Assembly (NCBI GenBank): GCA_017428785.1
Contig: JAFRQD010000001.1
Span: 1 to 64,000, forward strand
DNA from: Bacteroidaceae bacterium
GTDB taxonomy: Bacteria > Bacteroidota > Bacteroidia > Bacteroidales > Bacteroidaceae
Direction of reading: 5' to 3'
DNA: 64,000 nt
Every line of letters starts with the position of its first letter. Position 1 is the stretch's first letter. The translations under genes were made by a program, and so were the position numbers. The notes beneath the pieces were generated by a model, which was not told where the DNA came from, made no database searches, and worked only from the letters and a program-made list of their open reading frames with translations. Below are positions 25,888 to 34,196 of the stretch, one piece after another.

Positions 25888-26955
25888 CTACAAAGCAGTT
25901 ACGATTCTGTCCGTCAACAAAGCGATATTTCTTTTTGCTGTTTCCGGTTTCATAGCCTCATCAATAGAGATGTCAGGAGGATTGATGCATTCAACTTGTG
26001 AGAAGCCTGCGTCAAGCAGTTGTTGTTTGTCACTAATCCGACCGGCAATAAGGATAACAGGCACTTGGAAGTGCTTTGCTTTCTGTAGAATGCCAAAAGG
26101 CACTTTCCCCATTAGTGTCTGATGGTCGGCTGAGCCTTCGCCTGTGATGATGATAGACGCATCTTTCATGTGTTCCTCAAAGCAGATGGTGTCAAGTAAG
26201 AGGTCGATGCCAGAGCGGCAATCGGCATTCAGATATTGCAGGAATGCATATCCCAATCCACCTGCAGCTCCGGCACCGGGCATTTCCTGTCGGTCGTAGC
26301 CAAAGATAAGAGCAGATTTCTCTGCGAATTGCCTGGCACGTTCATCCAGTTCAATAACCATTTCGGGTGTAGCCCCTTTCTGTGGAGCAAACACATGAGC
26401 TGCTCCCTTCTCACCACAAAGCGGATTCCTGACATCTGTGGCAATTGTGAAACGGGCGTCCTCCAAAGCCTGAATATCTCCCCATGTTCCATGAGGAGCA
26501 AAGCAATCGATGATGGCTTGAAGCATCCCGATGCCGCAGTCGCTTGTGGCGCTGCCCCCAAGCCCCACGATGATGTGCTTGCATCCCTTTCGCATGGCAT
26601 CTGCCACGAGCTGGCCTGTCCCGTAGCTTGTTGCCACCATCGGGTTGCGTTCCTTTGGGCAGAGCAAAGTCAGTCCGCTGGCTTTTGCCATCTCAATAAC
26701 AGCCGTGTCATCATGTATCAGGTATTGAGCAAGGATAGGCCGCATCAGCGGGTCTCTCACATTCACGTCCACCAGCATGCCGCCTGTTGCTGAATGAAAA
26801 GCCTCCAGCCATCCCTCGCCGCCATCGCTGACGGGAATCTGTGTCACCTCAGCATCAGGCTTATGAGAGAGAATCCCTTCTGCCGCAGCCCGATTTGCTT
26901 CAGCCGAAGTCAAGCACCCTTTGAACGAGTCGATGGCGACGATGATTTTACTCAT
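25888..26955 (-). CDS. Glycerate kinase (GlxK/GarK type)
   Basis: The protein has 355 residues. The family start SKIIVAIDSFKGCLTSAEAN, the VSDGGEGWLEAF signature, MVATSYGTGQLVADAM...IIVGLGGSATSDCGIGM and VIITGEGSADHQTLMGK are all present. It phosphorylates D-glycerate with ATP. The third gene of a minus-strand run with carbonic anhydrase and DUF4250, it starts 5 bp after the DUF4250 stop. The 67 bp between its stop and the sialidase stop hold nothing obvious. Confidence 0.93.
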   Translation of the reverse strand: MSKIIVAIDSFKGCLTSAEANRAAAEGILSHKPDAEVTQIPVSDGGEGWLEAFHSATGGMLVDVNVRDPLMRPILAQYLIHDDTAVIEMAKASGLTLLCPKERNPMVATSYGTGQLVADAMRKGCKHIIVGLGGSATSDCGIGMLQAIIDCFAPHGTWGDIQALEDARFTIATDVRNPLCGEKGAAHVFAPQKGATPEMVIELDERARQFAEKSALIFGYDRQEMPGAGAAGGLGYAFLQYLNADCRSGIDLLLDTICFEEHMKDASIIITGEGSADHQTLMGKVPFGILQKAKHFQVPVILIAGRISDKQQLLDAGFSQVECINPPDISIDEAMKPETAKRNIALLTDRIVTAL

Positions 26956-26960
26956 ACCAT

Positions 26961-27167
26961 TTATAAGCTATCATCATAACCGATGGGCCGGAACTGCTTT
27001 TGCTGTTTGCTGTAAACGAATCCATGTCCGTAGAGGTAATCCTTTATGTCTTCAGGTTCAGTCCCGAAGTTGTAGCACAAGGACTCGAGCGTGTCAAACT
27101 CCTCGTCGCGAAGTAGCATGTTCACGCTCGAAACCAATATCGCAGGGTCTTTAGGCAGATAATCCAT
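26961..27167 (-). CDS. DUF4250 family small protein
   Basis: The protein has 68 residues. The conserved opening LPKDPAILVSSVNMLLRDEEFDTLESLC and a later GFVYSKQQKQF match the DUF4250 pattern (LPKDP..L.S.VN..LRD...SLD.LC, then GY.Y....NQF). The function is unknown. It lies between carbonic anhydrase (4-bp gap) and glycerate kinase (5-bp gap), so the three are probably translated from one message. Confidence 0.8.
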   Translation of the reverse strand: MDYLPKDPAILVSSVNMLLRDEEFDTLESLCYNFGTEPEDIKDYLYGHGFVYSKQQKQFRPIGYDDSL

Positions 27168-27171
27168 CGGT

Positions 27172-27714
27172 TTAGCGAATTTCTTCCAATGCGCCTGTCT
27201 CGGAGTCGATAATGAAGCCTCTGACCACTATGTCCTTTGGCACGAGCGGATGTGTCTTGATGGTCTCAACTGTCTTGCGGACAGAGGTTGGCGTGTCCTT
27301 GAAGCCCTCCAGCCATTGGTTGAGGTCTATGCCGCACTTGCGGATCGTGTCGAGTGTCGCGTCTGTCACGCCACGGGCAATCATCTCGTGGTGGAAGTGG
27401 TTGTAGCTCATGTGGCAGGCTCCACAATGAGAGTGAGCCACTACCATTATCTCCTTCACTCCCAACTCATATATGGCGACAATCAGACTGCGCATGGCAG
27501 AGTCGAAAGCGGAAATCACCAAGCCGCCAGCGTTCTTGATAATCTTTGCGTCGCCATTCTTCAGTCCGAGAGCGGCAGGGAGCAACTCTGTCAAACGCGT
27601 GTCCATACAGGATAGCACAGCCAGCTTCTTGCCCGGGTACTTGTCCGTGAGATACTTTTCGTAGCCTTTCTGCTCGACAAAAGACTTGTTGTATTCAATA
27701 ATCTGGTCTATCAT
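27172..27714 (-). CDS. Beta-class carbonic anhydrase
   Basis: The protein has 180 residues. The zinc site is complete: Cys36-x-Asp38-x-Arg40 (SCMDTRL), then His94 and Cys97 (AHSHCGACH). IIKNAGG between them is also typical. It interconverts CO2 and bicarbonate in the cytoplasm. It is the first gene of the run with DUF4250 and glycerate kinase. Confidence 0.93.
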   Translation of the reverse strand: MIDQIIEYNKSFVEQKGYEKYLTDKYPGKKLAVLSCMDTRLTELLPAALGLKNGDAKIIKNAGGLVISAFDSAMRSLIVAIYELGVKEIMVVAHSHCGACHMSYNHFHHEMIARGVTDATLDTIRKCGIDLNQWLEGFKDTPTSVRKTVETIKTHPLVPKDIVVRGFIIDSETGALEEIR

Positions 27715-27737
27715 GGTTCATTTATCTAATTTCTCTG

Positions 27738-27745
27738 CAAATATA
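27738..27745 (-). promoter_or_regulatory. -7 element of the carbonic anhydrase operon
   Basis: TATATTTGC on the minus strand, 24 bp before the ATG. The nearest TTTG (plus 27768-27771) is 22 bp upstream, slightly longer than usual. Confidence 0.6.
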
Positions 27746-27800
27746 CGAAAAAGTTGTGATTTAGGAGCAAAAGGCAAAAGAAAAAAACAAAGCCTCGAAG

Positions 27801-28042
27801 TCCACACGAGGATTTGATGAAATTCACACGAGGATTTTGCGAAGTCCACACGAGGATTTTTGATACTTGACGGGTGCCGAGCTGAAGCATCTCGCGAGTG
27901 GATAGTAAACAACACACGAATAGTTGTCAAACTACCCACGTTTAATTTGCAAATTATCCATGTTTAGTTTGCGAATTATCCACGTTTAGTTTGCGATTTA
28001 CACTAAGGTAATTTGCGATTTACGTTATAGTTGTTTGTAAAT
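27801..28042 (+). repeat. 22-bp tandem array G (11 units, exact phase)
   Basis: Eleven consecutive units of exactly 22 bp fill 242 bp, with unit starts at 27801, 27823, 27845 and every 22 bases up to 28021. Units 1-3 share CACACGAGGATTT. Units 6-9 share the frame CC(A)CGTTTAnTTTGCnAAT. The other units are more diverged but keep the CnCG...G and TTG/AA landmarks in phase. The array occupies the divergent gap between carbonic anhydrase and the GIY-YIG gene. It has no open frame and no unique spacers. Confidence 0.85.
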
Positions 28043-28175
28043 CACAGTCAAAGAACGACGACAATTGTAATCCCGCAAGCAAACAGAAAAAAGGTTTTCA
28101 TCAATCACAAAAAGTTTTGCTGGATAAAATTATGTGTTTTCTTCTCATTCTCTTGCGAAAAAGGGAGATAATTCG
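28043..28175. other. Remainder of the carbonic anhydrase / GIY-YIG intergenic gap
   Basis: AT-rich DNA after the 22-bp array. Nothing is recognised apart from the promoter at 28153-28184. Confidence 0.5.
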
Positions 28176-28184
28176 TAAATTTGC
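28153..28184 (+). promoter_or_regulatory. Promoter of the GIY-YIG gene
   Basis: TTG (28153-28155), 20 bp, then TAAATTTGC (28176-28184). It lies 20 bp before the ATG at 28204. Confidence 0.6.
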
Positions 28185-28203
28185 AGAGCAAATTTGATAA
28201 ATA

Positions 28204-29034
28204 ATGGACGTTATGGCAAACGAGAAAGCCGGATATGTGTATATTCTGACGAATCCGAGTTTCAGGGATGATTGGGTGAAAATAGGAATGACTCAGAACA
28301 TGGAAGAGCGACTCAGAACGCTCGACACAACCGCCCTACCCTTGCCGTTCAAGAAGTACGCAACCATGAAAACGCTCAAGTACAAGGCTGCCGAGAAGCA
28401 TGTTCACCACTACATAGAACGTTTTACAGACCTGCGAATCCGCGATAATCGTGAGTTCTTCAACATTACTCCAGAAGAGGCTCTCAGCATCTTCTATGAT
28501 GTGGCTGAACTGCTTGATGATGCAGAAATTGTTGTGTACGACAAAGAAGCATCCAAGCCCAAGAGTCAAGATTGCCCATTCTCAGACAAGCCGAAGAGCA
28601 AAGGCCAACTTTTCAATCATGACTATTGGGAAGCCTTTGTGGAGTATATGAGGCAGAATCCCTCTGAATTGTTCCACACCCCAAAAGCGACAACCGACCA
28701 TTGGATGAATATTGCTTTAGGAAGTAGCAAATCAGGTATCTCGCTTCTTTTAAACAAAAGAGAGCAGAAGGCCACAATACAACTATATAACGCCCATGAC
28801 GCAGACAAGAAGATTTTCGATGCCCTCTTTCTTTATAAGGAATCTGCAGAGGCCAGCATTGGAAAAGAGTTGGATTGGCGCAGAATAGATGATAAGAAAG
28901 CATCATCCATAGAATTGTACCTTGAAAACTGCGGCATTACCGATTCCACAAAATGGAGCGAAATCTTTGCTTGGTATAAGGAATATACCGAGAAATTCAT
29001 CGAGTTCTTCAAACCGATATTAAAGTCGTTGTAA
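28204..29034 (+). CDS. GIY-YIG nuclease domain protein with DUF4268-like C-terminus
   Basis: The protein has 276 residues. The N-terminal T5orf172/Mug113-type GIY-YIG domain is AGYVYILTNPSFRDDWVKIGMTQNMEERLRTL, then AEKHVHHYIERF and REFFNITPEEA; Tyr, Arg and Glu equivalents are visible. The C-terminal half (HDYWEAFVEYMRQ...TTDHWMNIALG) looks like DUF4268, which occurs in restriction- and defence-associated proteins. It starts a plus-strand group with a small secreted protein (9-bp gap) and a DUF2075 NTPase. The island is visibly more AT-rich than its flanks, suggesting transfer. A role in DNA cleavage or defence is inference. Confidence 0.8.
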   Translation: MDVMANEKAGYVYILTNPSFRDDWVKIGMTQNMEERLRTLDTTALPLPFKKYATMKTLKYKAAEKHVHHYIERFTDLRIRDNREFFNITPEEALSIFYDVAELLDDAEIVVYDKEASKPKSQDCPFSDKPKSKGQLFNHDYWEAFVEYMRQNPSELFHTPKATTDHWMNIALGSSKSGISLLLNKREQKATIQLYNAHDADKKIFDALFLYKESAEASIGKELDWRRIDDKKASSIELYLENCGITDSTKWSEIFAWYKEYTEKFIEFFKPILKSL

Positions 29035-29043
29035 TTAAAGATT

Positions 29044-29628
29044 ATGAAGAAACTGTTTTCAATACTGGTAATGGTGTTGTTTGCTTTGTGCATTTTGGCA
29101 CAAGAAAAGGAAGTCACAAAATTCCTTGGCATCCCCGTTGATGGCACAAAATCCGAAATGAGGAAGAAACTCATCGAAAAGGGATTCACCTATAGTGCTC
29201 AGGGAGACTATCTAGAGGGTGAATTTAACGGACACGATGTTGTCGTTTATATTATCACGAACAATAATAAGGTTTACCGTATTATGTTGTGTGATGCTCA
29301 TGGCTTGGACGAAGCAAACATAAAGATTCGCTTCAACAATTTGGTTAGCCAGTTCCAAAACAATAACAGATATCTTGCCCATGAAAAGCAAACAATTCCT
29401 GAAAAAGAAGATATATCCTATCAAATGGCTGCTCACGACAAAATATATGAAGCAATTTTCTTCCAAACAAGAAAAGAGTTTTTGTTAACGGAAGAAGATG
29501 CAAAAAGATCTGCTGAGGAAACAATAAATAGGCCTGTTTGGTTTCGTATAACCGAGAATTATGGTAAGTATTATATTCTCATGTTCTACGATAACAAATA
29601 CAATGAAGCCAACGGCGAAGATTTGTAA
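29044..29628 (+). CDS. Exported protein of unknown function
   Basis: The protein has 194 residues with a signal peptide (1-19, ALCILAQ). The mature part opens VTKFLGIPVDGTKSEMRKKLIEKGF, a pattern seen in small Bacteroidota periplasmic proteins in which a substrate-like helix follows 'GIPVDG'. It is rich in Lys, Asn and Tyr and has no catalytic motif that I recognise. It is squeezed between the GIY-YIG gene (9 bp) and the DUF2075 gene (15 bp), so it is likely cotranscribed. An exported protein between two nucleic-acid enzymes is unexpected. Confidence 0.7.
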   Translation: MKKLFSILVMVLFALCILAQEKEVTKFLGIPVDGTKSEMRKKLIEKGFTYSAQGDYLEGEFNGHDVVVYIITNNNKVYRIMLCDAHGLDEANIKIRFNNLVSQFQNNNRYLAHEKQTIPEKEDISYQMAAHDKIYEAIFFQTRKEFLLTEEDAKRSAEETINRPVWFRITENYGKYYILMFYDNKYNEANGEDL

Positions 29629-29643
29629 AGGATAGACAAGACA

Positions 29644-31713
29644 ATGCCACGCTATTTTTACTATTCGGACATTAGTTCTTTTCTGCGTGAAAGTGTGGAA
29701 GGGATCTTCGGCAAGTTGTCGATGAATGACGAATACGATACGGCTGCCACTCAGAAGTTCGCTTGGGAAGAGGAAATCAACACGATGAAGGATGTGTTGA
29801 AGCCGTATCAGGATGAGCAAGGTTGGATTCTCTTCGAATACACTATTCCACGTATAGGCAAGCGTATTGATGTTGTCTTGCTGCTTCGAGAACGTATCTT
29901 CGCTATTGAGTTCAAAGCCGGTCAGAAAGACATCTTGCATGCTGATGTTGACCAAGTCTTGGATTATGCTTTAGACCTTAAAAATTTCCATCAGGGAAGT
30001 GCCGAGCGAATGATAGCCCCCATTCTCGTGCCGACAGAAAACGATAAAGTCTCTACGACTTGCACCCTTTCGCATTATGATGATGGCGTATATGAGCCCA
30101 TGATAGCCAATAAAGTGGCTCTGGGTGATGTTTTGAAAAGAGTATTGGGGCAAGACATTCCACATAAGGAATACAAGGTCGCTTTGAAGGATTGGGTGCG
30201 CAGTCGTTACGAACCAACACCTACTATTGTAGAGGCTGCAAGCGCTCTTTATAATCAGCATAGTGTAGAAGAAATCACTCGTCACGAAGCCGAAGGAGAA
30301 CAATTGGACCGAACGACCAAGTATGTGATGCAGGTCATCCACGAAACAAAGGAACGCAAAGGTAAAAGTATCTGCTTTGTGACTGGCGTCCCAGGTGCTG
30401 GCAAGACGCTTGTAGGGTTGAATGTTGCTATTAAACAGTCCGAACAAGTGACTAATGGGAAACGAGACCTTGCAGTATATTTGTCGGGCAATGGTCCTTT
30501 GGTGGCTGTACTGACGGAAGCACTTGCAAGAGACAAACAAAGGCAAGAAGAGAAGGGCAACAAATACTATATTACAAAAGCCCGTCAAGAAGTGTCTCAA
30601 TTCATCCAAATTATCCATCGATATCGCGACCAAATGTTGGGAAAACTAAAGACTCCCATTTGTGATGGTATCATAGAAATCGACCCTAAGAAAGAACTCC
30701 GAGACAAGCGTGCAGGATATGCCGAAGTGGAGAATATTGCCATCTTCGACGAGGCCCAACGTTCGTGGGACCAAGAGCATTTGGCTTCTTGGCTGAAACG
30801 CAAGAAAGGCGTGAATAACTTCCCAATGTCTGAAGGCGAGTTCCTGATTTGGTCGCTCGACCAAAGGCAAGACTGGGCTGTAATAGTTTGCCTTGTTGGT
30901 GGCGGTCAGGAAATCAATACAGGCGAAGCAGGTATTGGCGAATGGGTTCGTGCCATGAACGAAACGTTCCCCGATTGGAAAGTTTACATCTCGAATCAAC
31001 TGACTGAAAAAGAATATGCAGAAGGGCAAGTGGAAGAGATGTTGAAGGAGCACGAGAATGTCGTATTCTCAGACGACCTGCATTTGGCCGTTTCCATGCG
31101 TTCTTTCCGTGCTGAAAGCCTTTCAAGGATGGTACACTATTTGCTCGATTGTGACGCCAAGAAAGTAAAAGAAACATACCAAGAGATAAAGGACAGATAT
31201 CCAATTGTCCTAACTCGTGATTTAGAAAAGGCAAAGGATTGGCTGCGAGAAAGGGCTCGTGGCAGTGAACGATATGGTATGTTGGTGTCGTCAAAAGGTT
31301 ATCGTCTGAAACCTCTTGCCATTGATGTCCGTTGCAAACCCGATACCGTCCATTGGTTTCTTGATGACATAGATGATGTCCGTTCTTCTCTATTCTTGGA
31401 AGATGCAGCAAGCGAATTTGACGTTCAAGGATTGGAACTTGATTGGACTTGCCTTGTTTGGGATGCAGATTTCCGTTATAATAAAGGCGCTTGGGACTTC
31501 TACGAGTTTAGTGGTGGCACTCGATGGAATAAGATCAAGAAAGAAGAAAGGCAGGCATACCAATTGAACGCATATCGAGTTTTGCTGACTCGTGCTCGTC
31601 AGGGAATGATAATCTGTGTGCCTGCAGGAAATCAAGAAGACCATACTCGCCAACCTGAGTTCTACGATTGCACCTATAATTACCTGAAGCAATTAGGTTT
31701 TGAGGAGATATAA
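29644..31713 (+). CDS. DUF2075 (Schlafen-like) NTPase with N-terminal PD-(D/E)XK nuclease domain
   Basis: The protein has 689 residues. Residues of about 70-95 (RIDVVLLLRERIFAIEFKAGQKD) carry the Asp and Glu-x-Lys of a PD-(D/E)XK nuclease. The P-loop CFVTGVPGAGKTLVGLN (about 243-259) and Walker B-like NIAIFDEAQRSWD open the DUF2075 domain. The helicase-like end has VLLTRARQGMIICVP (motif VI style). DUF2075 belongs to the superfamily 1-like NTPases related to Schlafen C-termini. It probably acts with the GIY-YIG protein on nucleic acid. A phage-defence role is inference. The downstream lipoprotein start is 4 bp after its stop. Confidence 0.85.
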   Translation: MPRYFYYSDISSFLRESVEGIFGKLSMNDEYDTAATQKFAWEEEINTMKDVLKPYQDEQGWILFEYTIPRIGKRIDVVLLLRERIFAIEFKAGQKDILHADVDQVLDYALDLKNFHQGSAERMIAPILVPTENDKVSTTCTLSHYDDGVYEPMIANKVALGDVLKRVLGQDIPHKEYKVALKDWVRSRYEPTPTIVEAASALYNQHSVEEITRHEAEGEQLDRTTKYVMQVIHETKERKGKSICFVTGVPGAGKTLVGLNVAIKQSEQVTNGKRDLAVYLSGNGPLVAVLTEALARDKQRQEEKGNKYYITKARQEVSQFIQIIHRYRDQMLGKLKTPICDGIIEIDPKKELRDKRAGYAEVENIAIFDEAQRSWDQEHLASWLKRKKGVNNFPMSEGEFLIWSLDQRQDWAVIVCLVGGGQEINTGEAGIGEWVRAMNETFPDWKVYISNQLTEKEYAEGQVEEMLKEHENVVFSDDLHLAVSMRSFRAESLSRMVHYLLDCDAKKVKETYQEIKDRYPIVLTRDLEKAKDWLRERARGSERYGMLVSSKGYRLKPLAIDVRCKPDTVHWFLDDIDDVRSSLFLEDAASEFDVQGLELDWTCLVWDADFRYNKGAWDFYEFSGGTRWNKIKKEERQAYQLNAYRVLLTRARQGMIICVPAGNQEDHTRQPEFYDCTYNYLKQLGFEEI

Positions 31714-31717
31714 CCAA

Positions 31718-32398
31718 ATGAACCGTAAAAGCCTTCCTCTAGTTTGTCTTCTAATCTTGCTTGTAGGATGTGAGAAGCAGAAATACGAAGATTTTGTTGA
31801 GCCTGAGCCAGACCCAATAAACATCATCTCGTACACAGAAAGGGAACGAGAGGATATTGACGAAGGGCAAAACCTCTTAATAAACGGAGGATTGGAAGAG
31901 TGGATTTTTTTCTCTGATAATATGCCTGAGCATTGGCTCTGTCATAACAACAATAATGTAAAGAGGGATTATAAAGTAGTATATGAGGGACGTTATTCTG
32001 CCAAAATGCAATCTCTTGAAAAGGGTTCGACTGCAAGGATAGATCAGGTTGTGCCTGTCACTTCGAACAAGAAGATTAGGATTCGTTTCCATTATGCGAT
32101 AACGCAATGGAAGGACAAAGGAGCTAGGACTTATTGTTACTTCAGGACACGATCAGCCGAGTCGTCCACCATTTCTTCAGAAGCCTTGAACTACTTTTAC
32201 GATGCTAATACTATGCGTGTCATTCGAGGCGGAGGATATGGACTGACATATTTTCCTCACGAACTTAACAAGTGGCTCACTTTTGATGAAACGATTGAAG
32301 TACCCCCATCGGCTAATTATTTCGCCTTTGGTATAAATAGTTACTATGGGACAACAATGTATGTAGATGATTGTTGGATTACCAATGTTGCTAAATAA
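31718..32398 (+). CDS. Lipoprotein with a galactose-binding-like (CBM-type) domain
   Basis: About 226 residues from the ATG at 31718. Signal with lipobox LLVG-C (Cys about 19). The mature domain opens NLLINGGLEEWIFFSDNMPEHW and ends NYFAFGINSYYGTTMYVDDCWI. This is the pattern of jelly-roll carbohydrate-binding or anchor domains common in Bacteroidota surface lipoproteins. It follows the DUF2075 gene by 4 bp, yet its predicted location (outer membrane or periplasm) does not fit a cytoplasmic nuclease complex. The upstream frame continues to 31700, inside the previous gene. Confidence 0.72.
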   Translation: MNRKSLPLVCLLILLVGCEKQKYEDFVEPEPDPINIISYTEREREDIDEGQNLLINGGLEEWIFFSDNMPEHWLCHNNNNVKRDYKVVYEGRYSAKMQSLEKGSTARIDQVVPVTSNKKIRIRFHYAITQWKDKGARTYCYFRTRSAESSTISSEALNYFYDANTMRVIRGGGYGLTYFPHELNKWLTFDETIEVPPSANYFAFGINSYYGTTMYVDDCWITNVAK

Positions 32399-32475
32399 GC
32401 GAGAAGAGACCTACCTCCAGGCGGCGGAAGAGAAATGAGACAATAAGATTATAATAATAAACACATTATGTAGCT

Positions 32476-32619
32476 ATGAACAAGGAAACTGTCAATGAAA
32501 AGAGAGAGGTCGTGAAGGACCTTTTCGTTCTTTGGCTTGCTTTGGCTGCTCTGGGCTGTGCTGCTGTGAACCTCCACATCTCCCTGAATATGCTCGGGAG
32601 AAAGAAGGTGCTAGAGTAG
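32476..32619 (+). CDS. Small single-pass membrane protein (47 residues)
   Basis: ATG at 32476, TAG at 32617-32619. The layout is a charged N-terminus (MNKETVNEKREVVKD), one hydrophobic helix (LFVLWLALAALGCAAVNLHI) and a basic C-terminus (MLGRKKVLE). I do not recognise the family. It precedes the GH20 gene by 53 bp that include a heptamer repeat. The membrane-protein-like composition supports it as real, but without homology the evidence is modest. Confidence 0.5.
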   Translation: MNKETVNEKREVVKDLFVLWLALAALGCAAVNLHISLNMLGRKKVLE

Positions 32620-32623
32620 AGTG

Positions 32624-32656
32624 GGGTTTAGAGTTAAAAGTTTAGAGTTTAAGTGT
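32624..32656. repeat. GTTTAGAG-type heptamer repeat upstream of the GH20 gene
   Basis: Imperfect copies of GTTTAGA and GTTAAAA directly before the GH20 start. The same unit is found before relA and asnS. Confidence 0.55.
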
Positions 32657-32672
32657 TGAGTTCGTGATTGTT

Positions 32673-34181
32673 ATGAAATACATTCTTATAGCACTTGCAT
32701 TTGCTTTTTGGGTAATGAACGTTCAGGCTCAGGCTCAACCGACTGACTTGATTCCTGCTCCGGTGGAGTGTTCTGTTAGCCCGGGTTGCATCAGCTCCAA
32801 AGAGATGGCTGGGCTGCGCGAGAAGGTGCGCATCTCCCCAAAAGCGCTCCTTCGCCATCTGAAAGGCAGGAAACTGGAAGATTGGCAGTTGAAGTCGGCC
32901 TACCAGTTGGAACTGGGGAAGAAGGGCGTCAAGATTGTGGCAGCCGATGAGGAAGGCGTGTTCTATGCTCGTCAGACGCTCAAGATGATGGCTTCGCTGG
33001 ACAGTTCAGTAGCCTGCTGCACCATCCTCGACTGGCCGCGCTTCCGCTACAGGGGCGTGATGCTCGACGAGAGCCGCCACTTCCAGGGCAAGGCCTTCGT
33101 GAAGAAGCAGTTGGAGATGATGGCTCTGCTGAAGATGAACCACTTCCACTTCCACCTGGTGGACAACCCCGGATGGCGTGTGCAGATTGACGCCTATCCC
33201 AGACTCACCAACCTGACGGCCTGGCGACCTCAGGCTTTCTTCTGGGACTGGGAGAAGAACGAGATAGGCGGGCCTTTCGTGGAGGAGGGAACGCCCGGGG
33301 CTTACGGCGGATACTATACGAAGCAGGACATAGCCGACATCCTCTCCTTTGCCGACGAGCGGCACATCGAGGTGATACCGGAGATAGAGATGCCCGGGCA
33401 TAACTACGAGACGCGATACGCCTTCCCCGAACTGGCTTGCAGCCTGCCGAATGGTGGAAAAGACCCCTGGGAACTTTGTCCGGGCAAGGAGAGCACTTTC
33501 GAGTTCTTGGAGAAGGTTCTGCTCGAGATATTCGACATGTTTCCCTCGAAGTACATCCACATCGGCGGAGACGAGGCCAGGAAGAACAACTGGAAGCTCT
33601 GTCCGGACTGTCAGGCAAGGATGAAGGCCGAGGGGCTGAAGAGCGCGGAAGAGCTGCAGAGCTATCTGATCAAGCGGATGGAGCGTTTCGCCCACGAACA
33701 CGGCAAGCGCATCATCGGTTGGGACGAAATCCTGCAGGGAGGCTTGGCTCCGGATGCCACCGTGATGTCGTGGCATGGGATAGAAGCGGGCATTCAGGCC
33801 GTCAAGGAAGGGCATGACGTCATCTTCACCCCTACACATTATTATTATCTCGACTATCATCAAGATCCTGCTCAGTTCCGGGCTGTTGGCCGCCATGTGC
33901 CTTTGGAGAAAGTCTATTCCTTCGAACCGATGGCAAAGGACATTTCCAAGGCAGATGCCCATCATGTCTTGGGCGTGCAGGGCAACCTGTGGACAGAGCA
34001 TGTTCAGGATGCCTGGCATGCCGAGATGATGCTCTATCCGCGTGTCTTCGCCATAGCAGAAACGGGCTGGAGTCAGGCTGAGAAGAAGAACTGGCCCGAC
34101 TTCGAGCGTAGAGCCTCAGCCCTGTCAGCAGAAGCCCGCAAATGGGGTTATACCGTTTATCCACCAAGTCAACAACAATAA
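32673..34181 (+). CDS. Secreted beta-N-acetylhexosaminidase (GH20)
   Basis: About 502 residues from the ATG at 32673, with a signal peptide (about 1-20, VQAQA). The GH20b N-terminal domain precedes a TIM barrel with RYRGVMLDESRHFQGKAFVK, FHFHLVDNPGWRVQID, the catalytic pair Asp300-Glu301 in HIGGDEARKNNW, and GWDEILQGGLAPDATVMSWHG. It removes terminal beta-linked GlcNAc or GalNAc from glycans after desialylation. It is 15 bp upstream of the GH89 gene and probably cotranscribed. A longer GTG reading from 32664 is less likely. Confidence 0.95.
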   Translation: MKYILIALAFAFWVMNVQAQAQPTDLIPAPVECSVSPGCISSKEMAGLREKVRISPKALLRHLKGRKLEDWQLKSAYQLELGKKGVKIVAADEEGVFYARQTLKMMASLDSSVACCTILDWPRFRYRGVMLDESRHFQGKAFVKKQLEMMALLKMNHFHFHLVDNPGWRVQIDAYPRLTNLTAWRPQAFFWDWEKNEIGGPFVEEGTPGAYGGYYTKQDIADILSFADERHIEVIPEIEMPGHNYETRYAFPELACSLPNGGKDPWELCPGKESTFEFLEKVLLEIFDMFPSKYIHIGGDEARKNNWKLCPDCQARMKAEGLKSAEELQSYLIKRMERFAHEHGKRIIGWDEILQGGLAPDATVMSWHGIEAGIQAVKEGHDVIFTPTHYYYLDYHQDPAQFRAVGRHVPLEKVYSFEPMAKDISKADAHHVLGVQGNLWTEHVQDAWHAEMMLYPRVFAIAETGWSQAEKKNWPDFERRASALSAEARKWGYTVYPPSQQQ

Positions 34182-34196
34182 AACTTAAATAAACTA

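Noticed and set aside
27801..28042. CRISPR array
   Set aside because: Units are contiguous 22-mers without unique spacers, are too diverged to be CRISPR repeats, and no cas gene is nearby.
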